Below, piece after piece: positions 7,875-17,046 of a DNA stretch of 64,000 bases. Origin of the DNA: an uncultured Muribaculaceae bacterium (GTDB lineage Bacteria; Bacteroidota; Bacteroidia; Bacteroidales; Muribaculaceae); contig CAJTXL010000004.1 of assembly GCA_910583525.1 (NCBI GenBank), positions 1 to 64,000 of the forward strand, given 5' to 3'. Numbering within the stretch: the stretch's first letter is position 1; every line of letters starts with the position of its first letter. A model generated the notes under the pieces. It did no database searches. It was given only the letters and a program-made list of their open reading frames with translations, and was not told the DNA's origin. The position numbers and the translations under genes are program-made.

Positions 7875-9533
7875 ATGAACAATTGTGAACACGAAATCGA
7901 ATTGCTCTTCGAGACAAGCTGGGAGGTCTGCAATAAAATAGGCGGCATCTATACCGTACTTTCAAGCAAGGCCAAGACCCTCAAAGAGCAGTTTAAAGAT
8001 AAATTGATATTCATCGGTCCCGATGTGTGGTCTACAGAAAACCCCTCTCCATATTTTGTAGAATCACATACCCTCATGCGCCGATGGCTTGCCGACGCGA
8101 TGCTTCCCGAAGGCATTGACGTTCGCGTAGGCCGTTGGGACATACCGGGCAAGCCAGTCGCCATACTCGTCAAGTTCGACGGCATGTACGACTGCAAGGA
8201 CGCCGCCTATGGCCGCATGTGGGAGCTTTTCAAGGTCGATTCGCTGCACGCCTACGGCGACTACGACGAAGGATGCGCTTTCGCAAGAGCGGCTGCAGCT
8301 GTGACAGAGAGCATAATAAAATACTATAAAACACCGCACGACAAGGTAATAGCCCATTTCGACGAATGGACTACCGCCATGGGCCTGTTGACGCTTAAAG
8401 CCGACATGCCCGACGTGCCGACGGTGTTCACTACCCATGCCACGAGTATAGGGCGAAGCATATGCGGCAACGGCAAGCCCCTCTACGACCAACTCAAGAA
8501 CTACAACGGCGACCAGATGGCTGCCGAACTGAACATGCAGTCGAAACATTCGCTCGAAAAAGCCGCTGCATGGCATGCCGACTGCTTCACGACCGTGAGC
8601 GACGTTACCGCCGACGAGGCCGAACAGCTTTTGGGGATACGCCCCGTTGTGACACCCAACGGCTTCGAGCTTAATTTCGTACCGGCCAAGAACAAATACA
8701 AGGCCGCACGCAAAGCCGCACGCAGCCGTATCCTCGAAGTGGCATCGGCACTGACGGGCATAAGCTATCCCGAAGACACGTTCATCGTAGCCACTTCGGG
8801 ACGTTGCGAGTTCCGCAACAAAGGCATCGACGTATATCTCGATGCCATGCGCGAGCTTGCGGCGTCGAAATCCGGCCGGAAAGTGCTATCCTTAGTGCTT
8901 GTACCGGCATGGCCGGCTGGCCCGCGTCCCGACCTCCAACACCGGCTCGCTACCGGCAGCCACACGCGACTGAGCGACCCTGTGCTCACCCACAAACTGA
9001 ACAACTACGGCGACGACCCGATAAACCGCCGCATACATGAGATAGGCTTCGCCAACGACGGTACGTCAGCAGTGAGCGTGATATACGTTCCATGCTACCT
9101 CGACGGCGCCGACGGCATCTTCGACATGACCTACTACCAATTGCTGCCCGGCCTCGACGCTACCGTATTCGCATCGTACTACGAGCCATGGGGCTATACG
9201 CCTCTCGAAAGCATTGCGTTCGGCGTCCCGACGTTGACGACATCGCTCGCAGGCTTCGGCTGCTGGGTGAAAGACAGCGTATCGGCACCGACATTCAGCA
9301 ACTGCGGCGTAGAGGTGGAGACACGCACCGACGGCAACTATGCCGAGACCGTATCGGCGATAGCCAAAGACGTACTGAAACTCGTCGAAACCCCGGAAAC
9401 CGACATCGAAAAGGCGAGAGCGGCGGCAACAACGACTGCAGCCCAAGCCCAATGGTCAGATTTCATTAAATATTACTATGAAGCCTACTGCACTGCCATT
9501 TCAAAGTGCGGCCAAATAAAAGATAAAGAATAA
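7875..9533 (+). CDS. glycogen synthase, GT3 (eukaryotic-like) type
   Basis: A 552-residue cytoplasmic glycosyltransferase of the GT3 group found in Bacteroidota and eukaryotes, unlike the GT5 GlgA of most bacteria. The N-terminus has the substrate-site segment EVCNKIGGIYTVL, and FIGPDVW follows. The C-terminal domain has the E-x7-E type motif in EPWGYTPLES near residue 440. It would extend alpha-1,4-glucan chains from a nucleotide sugar. It is followed after 12 bases by an alpha-glucan phosphorylase and preceded by a pullulanase, giving a compact glycogen locus. No ADP-glucose pyrophosphorylase or branching enzyme is visible in this window. The sugar donor (UDP- or ADP-glucose) cannot be told from sequence alone. 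Confidence 0.9.
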   Translation: MNNCEHEIELLFETSWEVCNKIGGIYTVLSSKAKTLKEQFKDKLIFIGPDVWSTENPSPYFVESHTLMRRWLADAMLPEGIDVRVGRWDIPGKPVAILVKFDGMYDCKDAAYGRMWELFKVDSLHAYGDYDEGCAFARAAAAVTESIIKYYKTPHDKVIAHFDEWTTAMGLLTLKADMPDVPTVFTTHATSIGRSICGNGKPLYDQLKNYNGDQMAAELNMQSKHSLEKAAAWHADCFTTVSDVTADEAEQLLGIRPVVTPNGFELNFVPAKNKYKAARKAARSRILEVASALTGISYPEDTFIVATSGRCEFRNKGIDVYLDAMRELAASKSGRKVLSLVLVPAWPAGPRPDLQHRLATGSHTRLSDPVLTHKLNNYGDDPINRRIHEIGFANDGTSAVSVIYVPCYLDGADGIFDMTYYQLLPGLDATVFASYYEPWGYTPLESIAFGVPTLTTSLAGFGCWVKDSVSAPTFSNCGVEVETRTDGNYAETVSAIAKDVLKLVETPETDIEKARAAATTTAAQAQWSDFIKYYYEAYCTAISKCGQIKDKE

Positions 9534-9545
9534 CATTGTAAATAT

Positions 9546-12101
9546 ATGAAACTTTCTGTAAGCAACACTAACGCCCCCGTATGGCGTGAAATTACAGTGA
9601 AATCGGAGCTGCCCACACAGCTCAAACCCCTCGAAGAACTTTCAAAGAACCTTTGGTGGGTGTGGAACAGCGAAGCGAAAGCCCTCTTCCGCTCCATCGA
9701 CCCTGACGCATGGCGCAAAAACGGCGAAAACCCCGTAATGCTCATCCAGGAGCTGACTTCGGAACGCATCGCCGAGCTGCTTGCCGACGAAGCATTCATG
9801 GCAGCGCTCAACCATGTGTTCGCCGACTTCAAGGAATACATGAGCAAACCGATGCGCAAAGACGTTCCGTCGGTATCGTACTTCTCGATGGAATACGGCC
9901 TGTGCAACTGCCTCAAGATATACTCCGGCGGCCTTGGCGTGCTTGCCGGCGACTATATAAAAGAAGCCTCGGACAGCCGTGTAGACATGACTGCCGTCGG
10001 CTTCCTCTACCGCTACGGCTACTTCACGCAGTCGCTGAGCGTCGACGGTCAGCAGATTGCCAACTATGAGCCCCAGAACTTCAACCAGCTGCCCATCGAG
10101 CAGGTTATGGACGCCGACGGACGCCCGATGATACTCGAGGTGCCCTACCCCGGCCGCATAATCTACAGCCACATATGGCGCGTGAACGTGGGCCGCATGA
10201 AGCTTTATCTGCTTGACACAGACTTCGACATGAACAGCGAGTTCGACCGCCCCATCACGCACAAGCTCTACGGCGGCGACTGGGAAAACCGCATCAAACA
10301 GGAGTATCTCCTCGGTATCGGCGGCGTGCTCATGCTGAAGAAGCTCGGCATCAAATCGCAGCTCTACCACTGCAACGAAGGCCATGCGGCACTGCTCAAC
10401 CTTCAGCGTCTTGTCGATTACGTCCAGGACGGTCTGAGCTTCAACGTCGCACTCGAACTGGTGCGTGCATCGTCGCTCTACACCGTACATACCCCCGTGC
10501 CTGCCGGCCACGACTACTTCGACGAAGGCCTGTTCGGCAAATACATGGGCGAGTATCCGGCCAAACTCGGCATCAGCTGGAACGACCTCATGAACATGGG
10601 CCGCGAGAACCCCGACACCAACGAGCGCTTCTCGATGAGCGTGTTCGCCCTCAACACCTGCCAGGAGGCCAACGGCGTAAGCTGGCTACACGGCGAAGTG
10701 TCCAAGAAAATGTTCTCCGGCATATGGAAAGGCTACTCTTGGGAAGAAAGCCATGTAGGATATGTCACCAACGGCGTGCACATGCCCACATGGGCCGCTT
10801 CGGAGTGGAAAGAGTTCTACTTCAACAAACTCGGCGCACAAGTGTTCGAAAACCAGAGCGACCCGCAGGCTTGGAAAGGCATCTTCGATGTTCCCGACCA
10901 GGAAATATGGAACATGCGCGAGACGATGAAGATGAAATTCGTCAACTTCCTTCGCCGCGACTTCAAAGAAAAATGGCTTGCCAACCAGGGCGACCCCTCG
11001 GCCGTGATGAACATCGTCGACCGCATCAACCCCAAAGCCCTCATCATAGGTTTCGCACGCCGTTTCGCCACCTACAAACGTGCACACCTCCTGTTCACCG
11101 ACCTTGACAGGCTTGCCCGTATCGTCAACAATCCGCAGTTCCCCGTGCAGTTTATCTTCGCCGGCAAGGCACACCCTGCCGACGGCGCCGGACAGGACTT
11201 AATCAAGCGCATCGTCGAAATCAGCCACAGACCCGAGTTCCTCGGCAAAATCATCTTCCTCGAAGACTACAACATGATTGTTGCCAAACGCCTCGTGACC
11301 GGCGTCGACATATGGCTCAACACCCCCACCCGTCCGCTTGAGGCATCGGGTACATCGGGCGAAAAAGCCGAGATGAACGGCGTGCTCAACTTCTCAGTGC
11401 TCGACGGATGGTGGTACGAAGGCTACCGCTTCAACGAAAAAGCCGGATGGGCGCTCACCGACAAACGCACCTACACCGACCAGGGCCAGCAGGACAAGCT
11501 CGACGCAGCCACCATCTACTCGATGCTCGAAAACGAAATCATTCCCCTCTACTTCGAGAAAAACTCGGCAGGCTATTCGCCCCGTTGGATACAGTATATC
11601 AAAGGCTCTATCGGCGACATCGCGCCCCACTTCACAATGAAGCGCATGATTGACGACTACATCGCCCGTTTCTACGACAAGGAAGCCGCTCGCAGCAAAC
11701 GCCTGTCGGCCGACAACTTCGCACTTGCCAAAAACATCGTGGCATGGAAAGAAAAAGTGGCGTCGGAATGGGGCGGCATACGCGTGCTCGACGTCCGCCA
11801 CAGCGGCGAAATCGGCGCATCGCTCACGGGCGAGCCTTTCCGCATCGAAATCACCGTCGACACCAACGGCATCGGCCGAGACCTCGGACTCGAAATGGTG
11901 GTATACCGACAGGCCGACGGCACCGAAAGCCTCGTCCGCACCGAGCAGTTCAAAATAGTGAAGCAGGACGGCAACGTCGTTACCTTCGAACTTTCAACGA
12001 AGATTAAGGACGCAGGCGTGTTCCGCTACGGCTTCCGTCTCTATCCGAAGAACGCCGAGCTGCCCCACCGCCAGGACTTTGCATACACTCTTTGGGTGTA
12101 A
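9546..12101 (+). CDS. glgP: alpha-glucan (glycogen) phosphorylase
   Basis: An 851-residue GT35 phosphorylase. The N-terminal about 100 residues, with LSKNLWWVWN, match the DUF3417 extension of the 'alpha-glucan family phosphorylase' type. The pyridoxal phosphate region is seen as EASGTSGEKAEMNG, and EDYNM with VDIWLNTPTRPLEASG is typical of the active site. The enzyme releases glucose-1-phosphate from alpha-1,4-glucans in the cytoplasm. It is probably transcribed together with the upstream glycogen synthase. In the active-site loop the usual GTSGMKA reads GTSGEKA, a variation common in this subgroup. A hairpin terminator follows at 12124. Confidence 0.92.
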   Translation: MKLSVSNTNAPVWREITVKSELPTQLKPLEELSKNLWWVWNSEAKALFRSIDPDAWRKNGENPVMLIQELTSERIAELLADEAFMAALNHVFADFKEYMSKPMRKDVPSVSYFSMEYGLCNCLKIYSGGLGVLAGDYIKEASDSRVDMTAVGFLYRYGYFTQSLSVDGQQIANYEPQNFNQLPIEQVMDADGRPMILEVPYPGRIIYSHIWRVNVGRMKLYLLDTDFDMNSEFDRPITHKLYGGDWENRIKQEYLLGIGGVLMLKKLGIKSQLYHCNEGHAALLNLQRLVDYVQDGLSFNVALELVRASSLYTVHTPVPAGHDYFDEGLFGKYMGEYPAKLGISWNDLMNMGRENPDTNERFSMSVFALNTCQEANGVSWLHGEVSKKMFSGIWKGYSWEESHVGYVTNGVHMPTWAASEWKEFYFNKLGAQVFENQSDPQAWKGIFDVPDQEIWNMRETMKMKFVNFLRRDFKEKWLANQGDPSAVMNIVDRINPKALIIGFARRFATYKRAHLLFTDLDRLARIVNNPQFPVQFIFAGKAHPADGAGQDLIKRIVEISHRPEFLGKIIFLEDYNMIVAKRLVTGVDIWLNTPTRPLEASGTSGEKAEMNGVLNFSVLDGWWYEGYRFNEKAGWALTDKRTYTDQGQQDKLDAATIYSMLENEIIPLYFEKNSAGYSPRWIQYIKGSIGDIAPHFTMKRMIDDYIARFYDKEAARSKRLSADNFALAKNIVAWKEKVASEWGGIRVLDVRHSGEIGASLTGEPFRIEITVDTNGIGRDLGLEMVVYRQADGTESLVRTEQFKIVKQDGNVVTFELSTKIKDAGVFRYGFRLYPKNAELPHRQDFAYTLWV

Positions 12102-12123
12102 TACCTTACTGTTATAAATCTAA

Positions 12124-12177
12124 TACCGCCGACATACGGCCTTGCGCTTTTACGTAAGGTCGGGTGTCGGCGGTTTC
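12124..12177 (+). terminator. hairpin terminator after glgP
   Basis: The stem pairs accgccgaca and cggccttgcg on the left with complementary segments ending in tgtcggcggt, with small mismatches, followed by a short T-rich tail (tttctctt). It lies 22 bases after the phosphorylase stop codon and separates the glycogen genes from nhaA. Confidence 0.7.
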
Positions 12178-12237
12178 TCTTGACAAGGAACAATCATTGC
12201 GAGCAATACGTTTTTTATATAAAGACGACCTTTGATT

Positions 12238-13677
12238 ATGGACAAACATTCATCACACCCGCGCCGAATGGCCGATTGGAATACGGCCGGACACGCCGTC
12301 CTCGAATCGGGTACAAGCATATTCTTTTCGGCCCGACAGGCCATAAAGCGCCACGCCTCGGGCGGCAATCTGCTGATAGCAGCCACCGCCGCCGCTCTTA
12401 TAATAGCCAACATCTCGGCAATCAACGGATACTATTTCGATTTTTGGGAACAGGAAGTGCGCCTACAGCTTGGCGACTTCAACCTGTTCAGCCACAACGG
12501 TCACCCGATGTCCTTGCTGTCGTTCATCAACGACGCACTGATGGCAATATTCTTTTTTTCGATAGGCCTCGAAATAAAGCGCGAAGTGCTCGTCGGCGAG
12601 CTTTCGTCGTTCAAGCAGGCATTGCTGCCCATCGTCGGCGCCATAGGAGGCATGGTTGTGCCAGTGCTGATATACTATATGATGAGCAAAGGCACAGACT
12701 ATGCCGGCGGCGCGGCAATCCCCATGGCTACTGACATCGCCTTCTCACTTGGAGTGCTTGCAATGCTGGGCAAACGCGTGCCTCTGTCGCTGAAGATATT
12801 CCTGACAACACTTGCCGTTGTCGACGACATAGGCGGCATAATAGTCATCGCGGCTTTCTACTCGACACACATCGACGTGATGCTGCTTGTGTATGCCGCC
12901 GTTCTCTTCGGAGTGCTTCTTCTCGGGTCGCGCCTGCACATCAAGAGCAAGATTTTCTATCTGCTTATCGGGGGCGTGATATGGTTCCTGTTCCTGAACT
13001 CGGGCATACACCCGACAATTGCCGGAGTACTGGTTGCCTTCTGCGTTCCGGCGACGCCGGTGTTCGCGCCGAAAAAATATATCAAAATCATCCGTTCGTC
13101 CATATCGAACTTCAAAGGCGAAGAAGAGGACGTCGACCTCGAAAAGCGCACCATTTTGGGCAAAGAGCAGATGAACTGGCTAAAACAGGTCGAAAGCGCG
13201 TCAGACAAAGTGATATCGCCCCTGCAGGACCTTGAAGACTCGCTCCACCCTATTGTCAACTATTTCATCCTGCCCCTGTTCGCCTTTGCCAACGCCGGCA
13301 TTTTCCTTTTGGATATGGCTCCGGCATCGGTTTTCGAGGGCATCTCGCTGGCAGTAATTCTCGGCCTTGTCGCCGGCAAATTCATAGGCATACTGCTGTT
13401 CAGCTGGCTGACCGTCAAACTGCGGCTTGCCCCGATGCCGGCACACTCCAACTGGAGCATGATGGCCTCTATTGCCATGCTCGGCGGCATAGGCTTCACC
13501 GTGTCGATATTCATAGCCACTCTGAGTTTCAGCGCATCCGACCCGGCACAGCTGTCGCTGCTGAGCCATGCCAAGCTCGGCATCGTGGTCGGCTCGCTAC
13601 TCTCGGGCATAATAGCCTTCTTCTGGCTGCATGCAACGCTGCCGAAAGGAGTCGCACCTGACGCCGTAGAAGATTGA
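12238..13677 (+). CDS. nhaA: Na+/H+ antiporter NhaA
   Basis: A 479-residue inner-membrane antiporter that exports sodium in exchange for protons. The functional acids are D166 in MATDIAFSLG (equivalent to Asp133 of E. coli NhaA) and D196-D197 in VVDDIGG (equivalent to Asp163 and Asp164). About 11-12 hydrophobic segments are present. A charged insertion of about 45 residues (about 280-325) lengthens a cytoplasmic loop, as in other Bacteroidota NhaA proteins. The start is the ATG at 12238; a TTG two codons earlier is possible but less likely. Immediately downstream is a 583 bp palindromic element that separates the gene from a likely terminator. Confidence 0.93.
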   Translation: MDKHSSHPRRMADWNTAGHAVLESGTSIFFSARQAIKRHASGGNLLIAATAAALIIANISAINGYYFDFWEQEVRLQLGDFNLFSHNGHPMSLLSFINDALMAIFFFSIGLEIKREVLVGELSSFKQALLPIVGAIGGMVVPVLIYYMMSKGTDYAGGAAIPMATDIAFSLGVLAMLGKRVPLSLKIFLTTLAVVDDIGGIIVIAAFYSTHIDVMLLVYAAVLFGVLLLGSRLHIKSKIFYLLIGGVIWFLFLNSGIHPTIAGVLVAFCVPATPVFAPKKYIKIIRSSISNFKGEEEDVDLEKRTILGKEQMNWLKQVESASDKVISPLQDLEDSLHPIVNYFILPLFAFANAGIFLLDMAPASVFEGISLAVILGLVAGKFIGILLFSWLTVKLRLAPMPAHSNWSMMASIAMLGGIGFTVSIFIATLSFSASDPAQLSLLSHAKLGIVVGSLLSGIIAFFWLHATLPKGVAPDAVED

Positions 13678-13684
13678 GCGGAAC

Positions 13685-14267
13685 ATAAGTAACTCACAAA
13701 AATTAGTTAATAAGTAACCCTACGGGCTAATGCTTCTTTGTTTGTCTTTTCGGCGCTTTTATTCCTGTAGCTCAGTCATGTAGCTCGCTACACTCCTTTG
13801 CTACATGCGCAAAATCGGTCGAAAATCGGGACAAGCCGAAATTACGGTGCAAAAATTGTAAAGACATCTTTTTAGGGATGTAGAGGGTGTTGCAGAACCC
13901 TCGATAATCCCGATTCAACGCCTCGGTATGCGACAAAAGTAGAAACGGGATTATCGCACACCCTACGGGGTGCTTTTTGGGAGAGGACACGAAAAACCCG
14001 GGCTGCGCGCACCCTAACGGGGCACTTGCCCGGGCCTATTGTTATCTACGCCACTACGTGGCTGTTTGCTCCTAACGGAGCTTTCGCCGACTACTATCTG
14101 GAGAGTTCTGCAACACCCTCTTGCCCCGACGGAGCATTTATGTGGATGCCATATCTGCCTACACTACCGTCAGGTAGCAGGGTTTACATTCTCATGCACC
14201 GCAATTTCGGCTTGACCCCAAAAATCCTTCACAAATAAGCATTAGCTAATTTTTGCGAGTTACTTAT
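13685..14267. repeat. 583 bp non-coding palindromic element
   Basis: The ends are a 22 bp inverted repeat with one mismatch (13685-13706 and 14246-14267). Further inverted segments lie inward, including gagggtgttgcagaac near 13886 facing its complement near 14100-14120, and accgcaatttcggcttg near 14196 facing aagccgaaattacggt near 13835. Between them are several tiny hairpins with TAAC or TACG loops, such as gctcctaacggagc at 14068. The core 13751-13825 is related to the core of the 196 bp element, with a hairpin tgtagc/gctaca at 13779-13792. The short reading frame of 70 codons at 14026 arises from these hairpins and is not a credible gene. Confidence 0.8.
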
Positions 14268-14275
14268 CACAGACG

Positions 14276-14336
14276 AACGACAAGTCCCTTTGCATGTTAA
14301 CGTTGCTTAAAACATGCAGAGGGGTTTGTCGTTTCA
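14276..14336 (+). terminator. hairpin terminator, probably for nhaA
   Basis: The left arm 14276-14298 and the right arm 14311-14333 pair over about 20 bases (aacgacaa facing ttgtcgtt at the outer end, gcatgtt facing aacatgc at the inner end) with a few mismatches. It starts nine bases after the 583 bp element. Its orientation and position suggest it once lay directly after nhaA. Confidence 0.6.
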
Positions 14337-14355
14337 CATTATTTTGTTAATTTTG
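14325..14355 (+). promoter_or_regulatory. consensus promoter for rprXY
   Basis: TTTG at 14325-14328 and taattttg at 14348-14355 are 19 bases apart, matching the Bacteroidota -33/-7 pattern. The -33 box lies inside the right arm of the preceding hairpin. The rprX start codon is 152 bases downstream, so a long leader is predicted. Confidence 0.65.
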
Positions 14356-14506
14356 ACGCGAAATGTTAAAACGGGCGGCCAAACGGGGCCATGGTCAAAG
14401 AATCCGTCAAACATTAAAGACTTTTAATTGTTAACAAAATATACGTTAAACACTTGACAAAACCCCTCTCCCGCCCCAAGGGCCTTGCTCAGGCACAAAA
14501 GATGTA

Positions 14507-16036
14507 ATGAAAAAACAGACTATCTGGATATTGACTATACTGATGGCGCTTGCATTCGTCGGGCTGCTCTGCATACAAATCTTCTATATGAAGAACATTG
14601 TGCAGATTAGATACGAGCAATTCTCGCAAGGAGTCCGTCAAAGTCTTGTCGCTGTCGCCACCCATCTCGAACAGGACGAGACGCGCCATTTCCTTGAAGA
14701 CGATGTAAGCGAAGTCGCCACCTCGTCGCTGGTGCCGTATATCGCCGACCCGGCGGCAAGGCTCGGCGGCATAAAGTATTCGTTCACGACCTCGACGGGC
14801 ATCGAGGCCGACCTTACCATCAAAGGCGAAATCAGCCAGATTTCCAAGATACAGAACTCCAACGACGCACTGGGAGAGCACTACCAGTCGATGCAGGACG
14901 CATACCGCAACCGTTATCTGTATCAGAAAGGCATTCTCGACGACGTGATTCTCAACATAATGTCGAAAGCGTCACGACGCCCAATCACCGACCGGGCCGA
15001 CTCGGCACGCGTCCGCACATATCTGCGTCAGGAACTTGACACCCTGGGGCTTAAAGTGCCTTTCGAATTCGCCGTGGTCAACTACGCCGGCACAATACTC
15101 TACAAATCGGCCAACTACCGCGCAACAGCCGCCGACCGCGACAATATGTTCGTGCAGACGCTCTTCCCTAACGACCTTGCAGGCTCGCGCAACTACCTGA
15201 AAGTATATTTTCCGACAAAGAGCGACTACATCTTCTCTTCGATTTCGTTCATGGTGCCGGCATTCGCGTTCACGTTCATTTTGCTGATAATCTTCGTCTA
15301 CACCATCATAGTGGCTTTCCGCCAAAAAAAACTCACGGAGATGAAGAACGATTTCATCAACAACATGACGCATGAGTTCAAGACGCCAATATCGTCGATA
15401 TCTCTTGCGGCGCAGATGCTAAACGACCCCAGCGTGCGCAAATCGCCCACGATGCTGCAACAGATTTCGACGGTGATAAACGACGAGACGAAGCGCCTGC
15501 GCTTCCAGGTCGAAAAAGTGCTGCAGATGTCGATGTTCGACCGTCAGAAAGCGACCCTCAAACTCGAAGAAGCCGACGCCAACGCCCTTATCTTCAACAT
15601 CGTAAACACTTTCAAGCTGAAAGTCGAGAAATACGGCGGCTCGATAGAGGCGCGTCTCGACGCCATGGACGCCATCGTCAACATCGACGAGATGCACTTC
15701 ACGAACGTCATCTTCAATCTGCTCGACAATGCGGTAAAATACCGTTCGGAGGAGCGGCCGCTACGGCTCACCGTCTCGTCGCGCGACCTTGGCGAAGACC
15801 GCATCGAAATAAGCATCGAAGACAACGGCATAGGCATCAGGCGCGAAGACTTGAAAAAAATATTCGACAAATTCTACCGCGTCTCCACCGGCAACCGCCA
15901 CGACGTGAAAGGTTTCGGGCTCGGGCTGGCATACGTCCGCAAAATGGTGGGCGAGCTCGGAGGCGAAATCTCGGTAGAATCCGAGTTCAACACCGGAACA
16001 AAATTCATAATAATACTACCACTCTCTAAAAACTGA
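14507..16036 (+). CDS. rprX: sensor histidine kinase RprX
   Basis: A 509-residue inner-membrane histidine kinase. Transmembrane segments at about 5-28 and 247-271 enclose a periplasmic sensor domain of about 215 residues. The phospho-accepting histidine is H289 in NNMTHEFKTPISS. The ATPase part shows the N box (NLLDNAVKYR), the G1 box (EDNGIGI) and the G2 box (GFGLGLAYV). It is followed after five bases by a response regulator closely matching RprY, which fixes the assignment. RprXY of Bacteroides was found through regulation of tetracycline resistance expression, and RprY of Porphyromonas has been tied to stress and ion responses. The signal sensed is not evident from the sequence. Confidence 0.9.
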   Translation: MKKQTIWILTILMALAFVGLLCIQIFYMKNIVQIRYEQFSQGVRQSLVAVATHLEQDETRHFLEDDVSEVATSSLVPYIADPAARLGGIKYSFTTSTGIEADLTIKGEISQISKIQNSNDALGEHYQSMQDAYRNRYLYQKGILDDVILNIMSKASRRPITDRADSARVRTYLRQELDTLGLKVPFEFAVVNYAGTILYKSANYRATAADRDNMFVQTLFPNDLAGSRNYLKVYFPTKSDYIFSSISFMVPAFAFTFILLIIFVYTIIVAFRQKKLTEMKNDFINNMTHEFKTPISSISLAAQMLNDPSVRKSPTMLQQISTVINDETKRLRFQVEKVLQMSMFDRQKATLKLEEADANALIFNIVNTFKLKVEKYGGSIEARLDAMDAIVNIDEMHFTNVIFNLLDNAVKYRSEERPLRLTVSSRDLGEDRIEISIEDNGIGIRREDLKKIFDKFYRVSTGNRHDVKGFGLGLAYVRKMVGELGGEISVESEFNTGTKFIIILPLSKN

Positions 16037-16041
16037 CAACT

Positions 16042-16749
16042 ATGGAAGATAGAATGAGAATTCTTCTATGTGAAGACGACGAGAACCTGGGCATGCTCCT
16101 TCGCGAGTACCTCCAGGCCAAAGGCTACAACGTCGACCTCTTCGTCGACGGAGAAAGCGGATACAAGGCTTTTCTGAAAGGCAAATACGACATCTGCGTG
16201 CTCGACGTGATGATGCCCAAGAAAGACGGTTTCACCCTCGCGCAGGAAATACGCACCGTCAACTCCGAAGTGCCCATCATATTCCTTACGGCAAAATCGC
16301 TGAAAGACGACATCTTCGAAGGGTTCAAAATCGGTGCCGACGACTATATCACCAAACCCTTCTCGATGGAAGAACTGGTGTTCCGCATCGAAGCCATACT
16401 CCGTCGTGTCAAAGGCAAGAAAGGCAAAGAAATAACCATGTATAAAATCGGCAATTTCACTTTCGACACACAGAAACAGGTGCTTATGATTGGCGACAAA
16501 ATCACCAAGCTAACCACCAAAGAGTCGGAACTGCTGAGCCTTCTGTGCGCACACGTAAACGAGATTCTTGAGCGCAACTACGCCCTGAAGACCATATGGA
16601 TTGACGACAACTACTTCAACGCCCGGTCGATGGACGTATACATAACCAAGCTACGCAAACATCTCAAAGACGACCCGTCGATTGAAATAATCAACATCCA
16701 CGGCAAGGGCTATAAACTTATCGCCCCAGAGGCAGAAGCCGAAAAATAA
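16042..16749 (+). CDS. rprY: response regulator RprY
   Basis: A 235-residue OmpR/PhoB-type response regulator. The receiver domain has acidic residues E11-D13, the phospho-acceptor D55 in CVLDVMMPKKDG and conserved K105 in DYITKPFS. The C-terminal winged-helix domain includes LTTKESELLSLLCAHVNEIL and the DNA-recognition segment NARSMDVYITKLRKHL. The sequence is very similar to Bacteroides RprY as I recall it. It is probably cotranscribed with rprX and phosphorylated by it. A strong terminator follows at 16766. Confidence 0.95.
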   Translation: MEDRMRILLCEDDENLGMLLREYLQAKGYNVDLFVDGESGYKAFLKGKYDICVLDVMMPKKDGFTLAQEIRTVNSEVPIIFLTAKSLKDDIFEGFKIGADDYITKPFSMEELVFRIEAILRRVKGKKGKEITMYKIGNFTFDTQKQVLMIGDKITKLTTKESELLSLLCAHVNEILERNYALKTIWIDDNYFNARSMDVYITKLRKHLKDDPSIEIINIHGKGYKLIAPEAEAEK

Positions 16750-16765
16750 ACACACCGAATCTCCA

Positions 16766-16810
16766 AACAACGCGCTGTGCGGCCCGATAACCGCACAGCG
16801 TGTTGTTTTT
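16766..16810 (+). terminator. intrinsic terminator after rprY
   Basis: A 17 bp stem with one G-T type mismatch (aacaacgcgctgtgcgg with its complement at 16791-16807) encloses an eight-base loop and is followed by a run of T. It lies 17 bases after the rprY stop codon. Confidence 0.9.
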
Positions 16811-16919
16811 CTATTGCCTTTCTTAGATGTTTTGGCTCTACGAACCCCCATCTCAAATATTATTTTGTTACAATCTCGTTAATTTGAGCAGAAATATGCC
16901 ATATCACATTTTTTATCAC

Positions 16920-16927
16920 TATCTTTG
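16920..16927 (+). promoter_or_regulatory. -7 box for the first long secreted protein
   Basis: The bases tatctttg match TAnnTTTG exactly. The start codon at 17063 lies 135 bases further on, the same leader length as for the second paralog. No good TTTG is found at -33. The gap 16750-17062 otherwise holds the rprY terminator and a leader hairpin (17013-17046). Confidence 0.6.
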
Positions 16928-17012
16928 CATCGTGGATACCGTTTAATAGTATTTCACACCATTCTGAAAGCCCACAAACCAAAAACAATAATTTTATAAA
17001 TATTTTTCACCT

Positions 17013-17046
17013 CATCTTAGCACAGCAACGACAACAGCCTAAGATG
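17013..17046 (+). promoter_or_regulatory. leader hairpin upstream of the first secreted paralog
   Basis: An 8 bp perfect stem, catcttag at 17013-17020 and ctaagatg at 17039-17046, ends 16 bases before the start codon. The second paralog has a hairpin of the same stem length at the same place with a different sequence (19927-19958). This suggests that the structure, not the sequence, is kept. Confidence 0.55.

Noticed and set aside
14026..14238. Open frame of 70 codons in the 583 bp element
   Set aside because: It is built from the repeated small hairpins of the element, shows no domain and has no promoter or start context. Such frames appear wherever this repeat occurs.
13685..14267. Possible CRISPR array after nhaA
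   Set aside because: The repeated hairpins differ in sequence and spacing, there are no identical direct repeats of 24-40 bases, and no cas gene is nearby.
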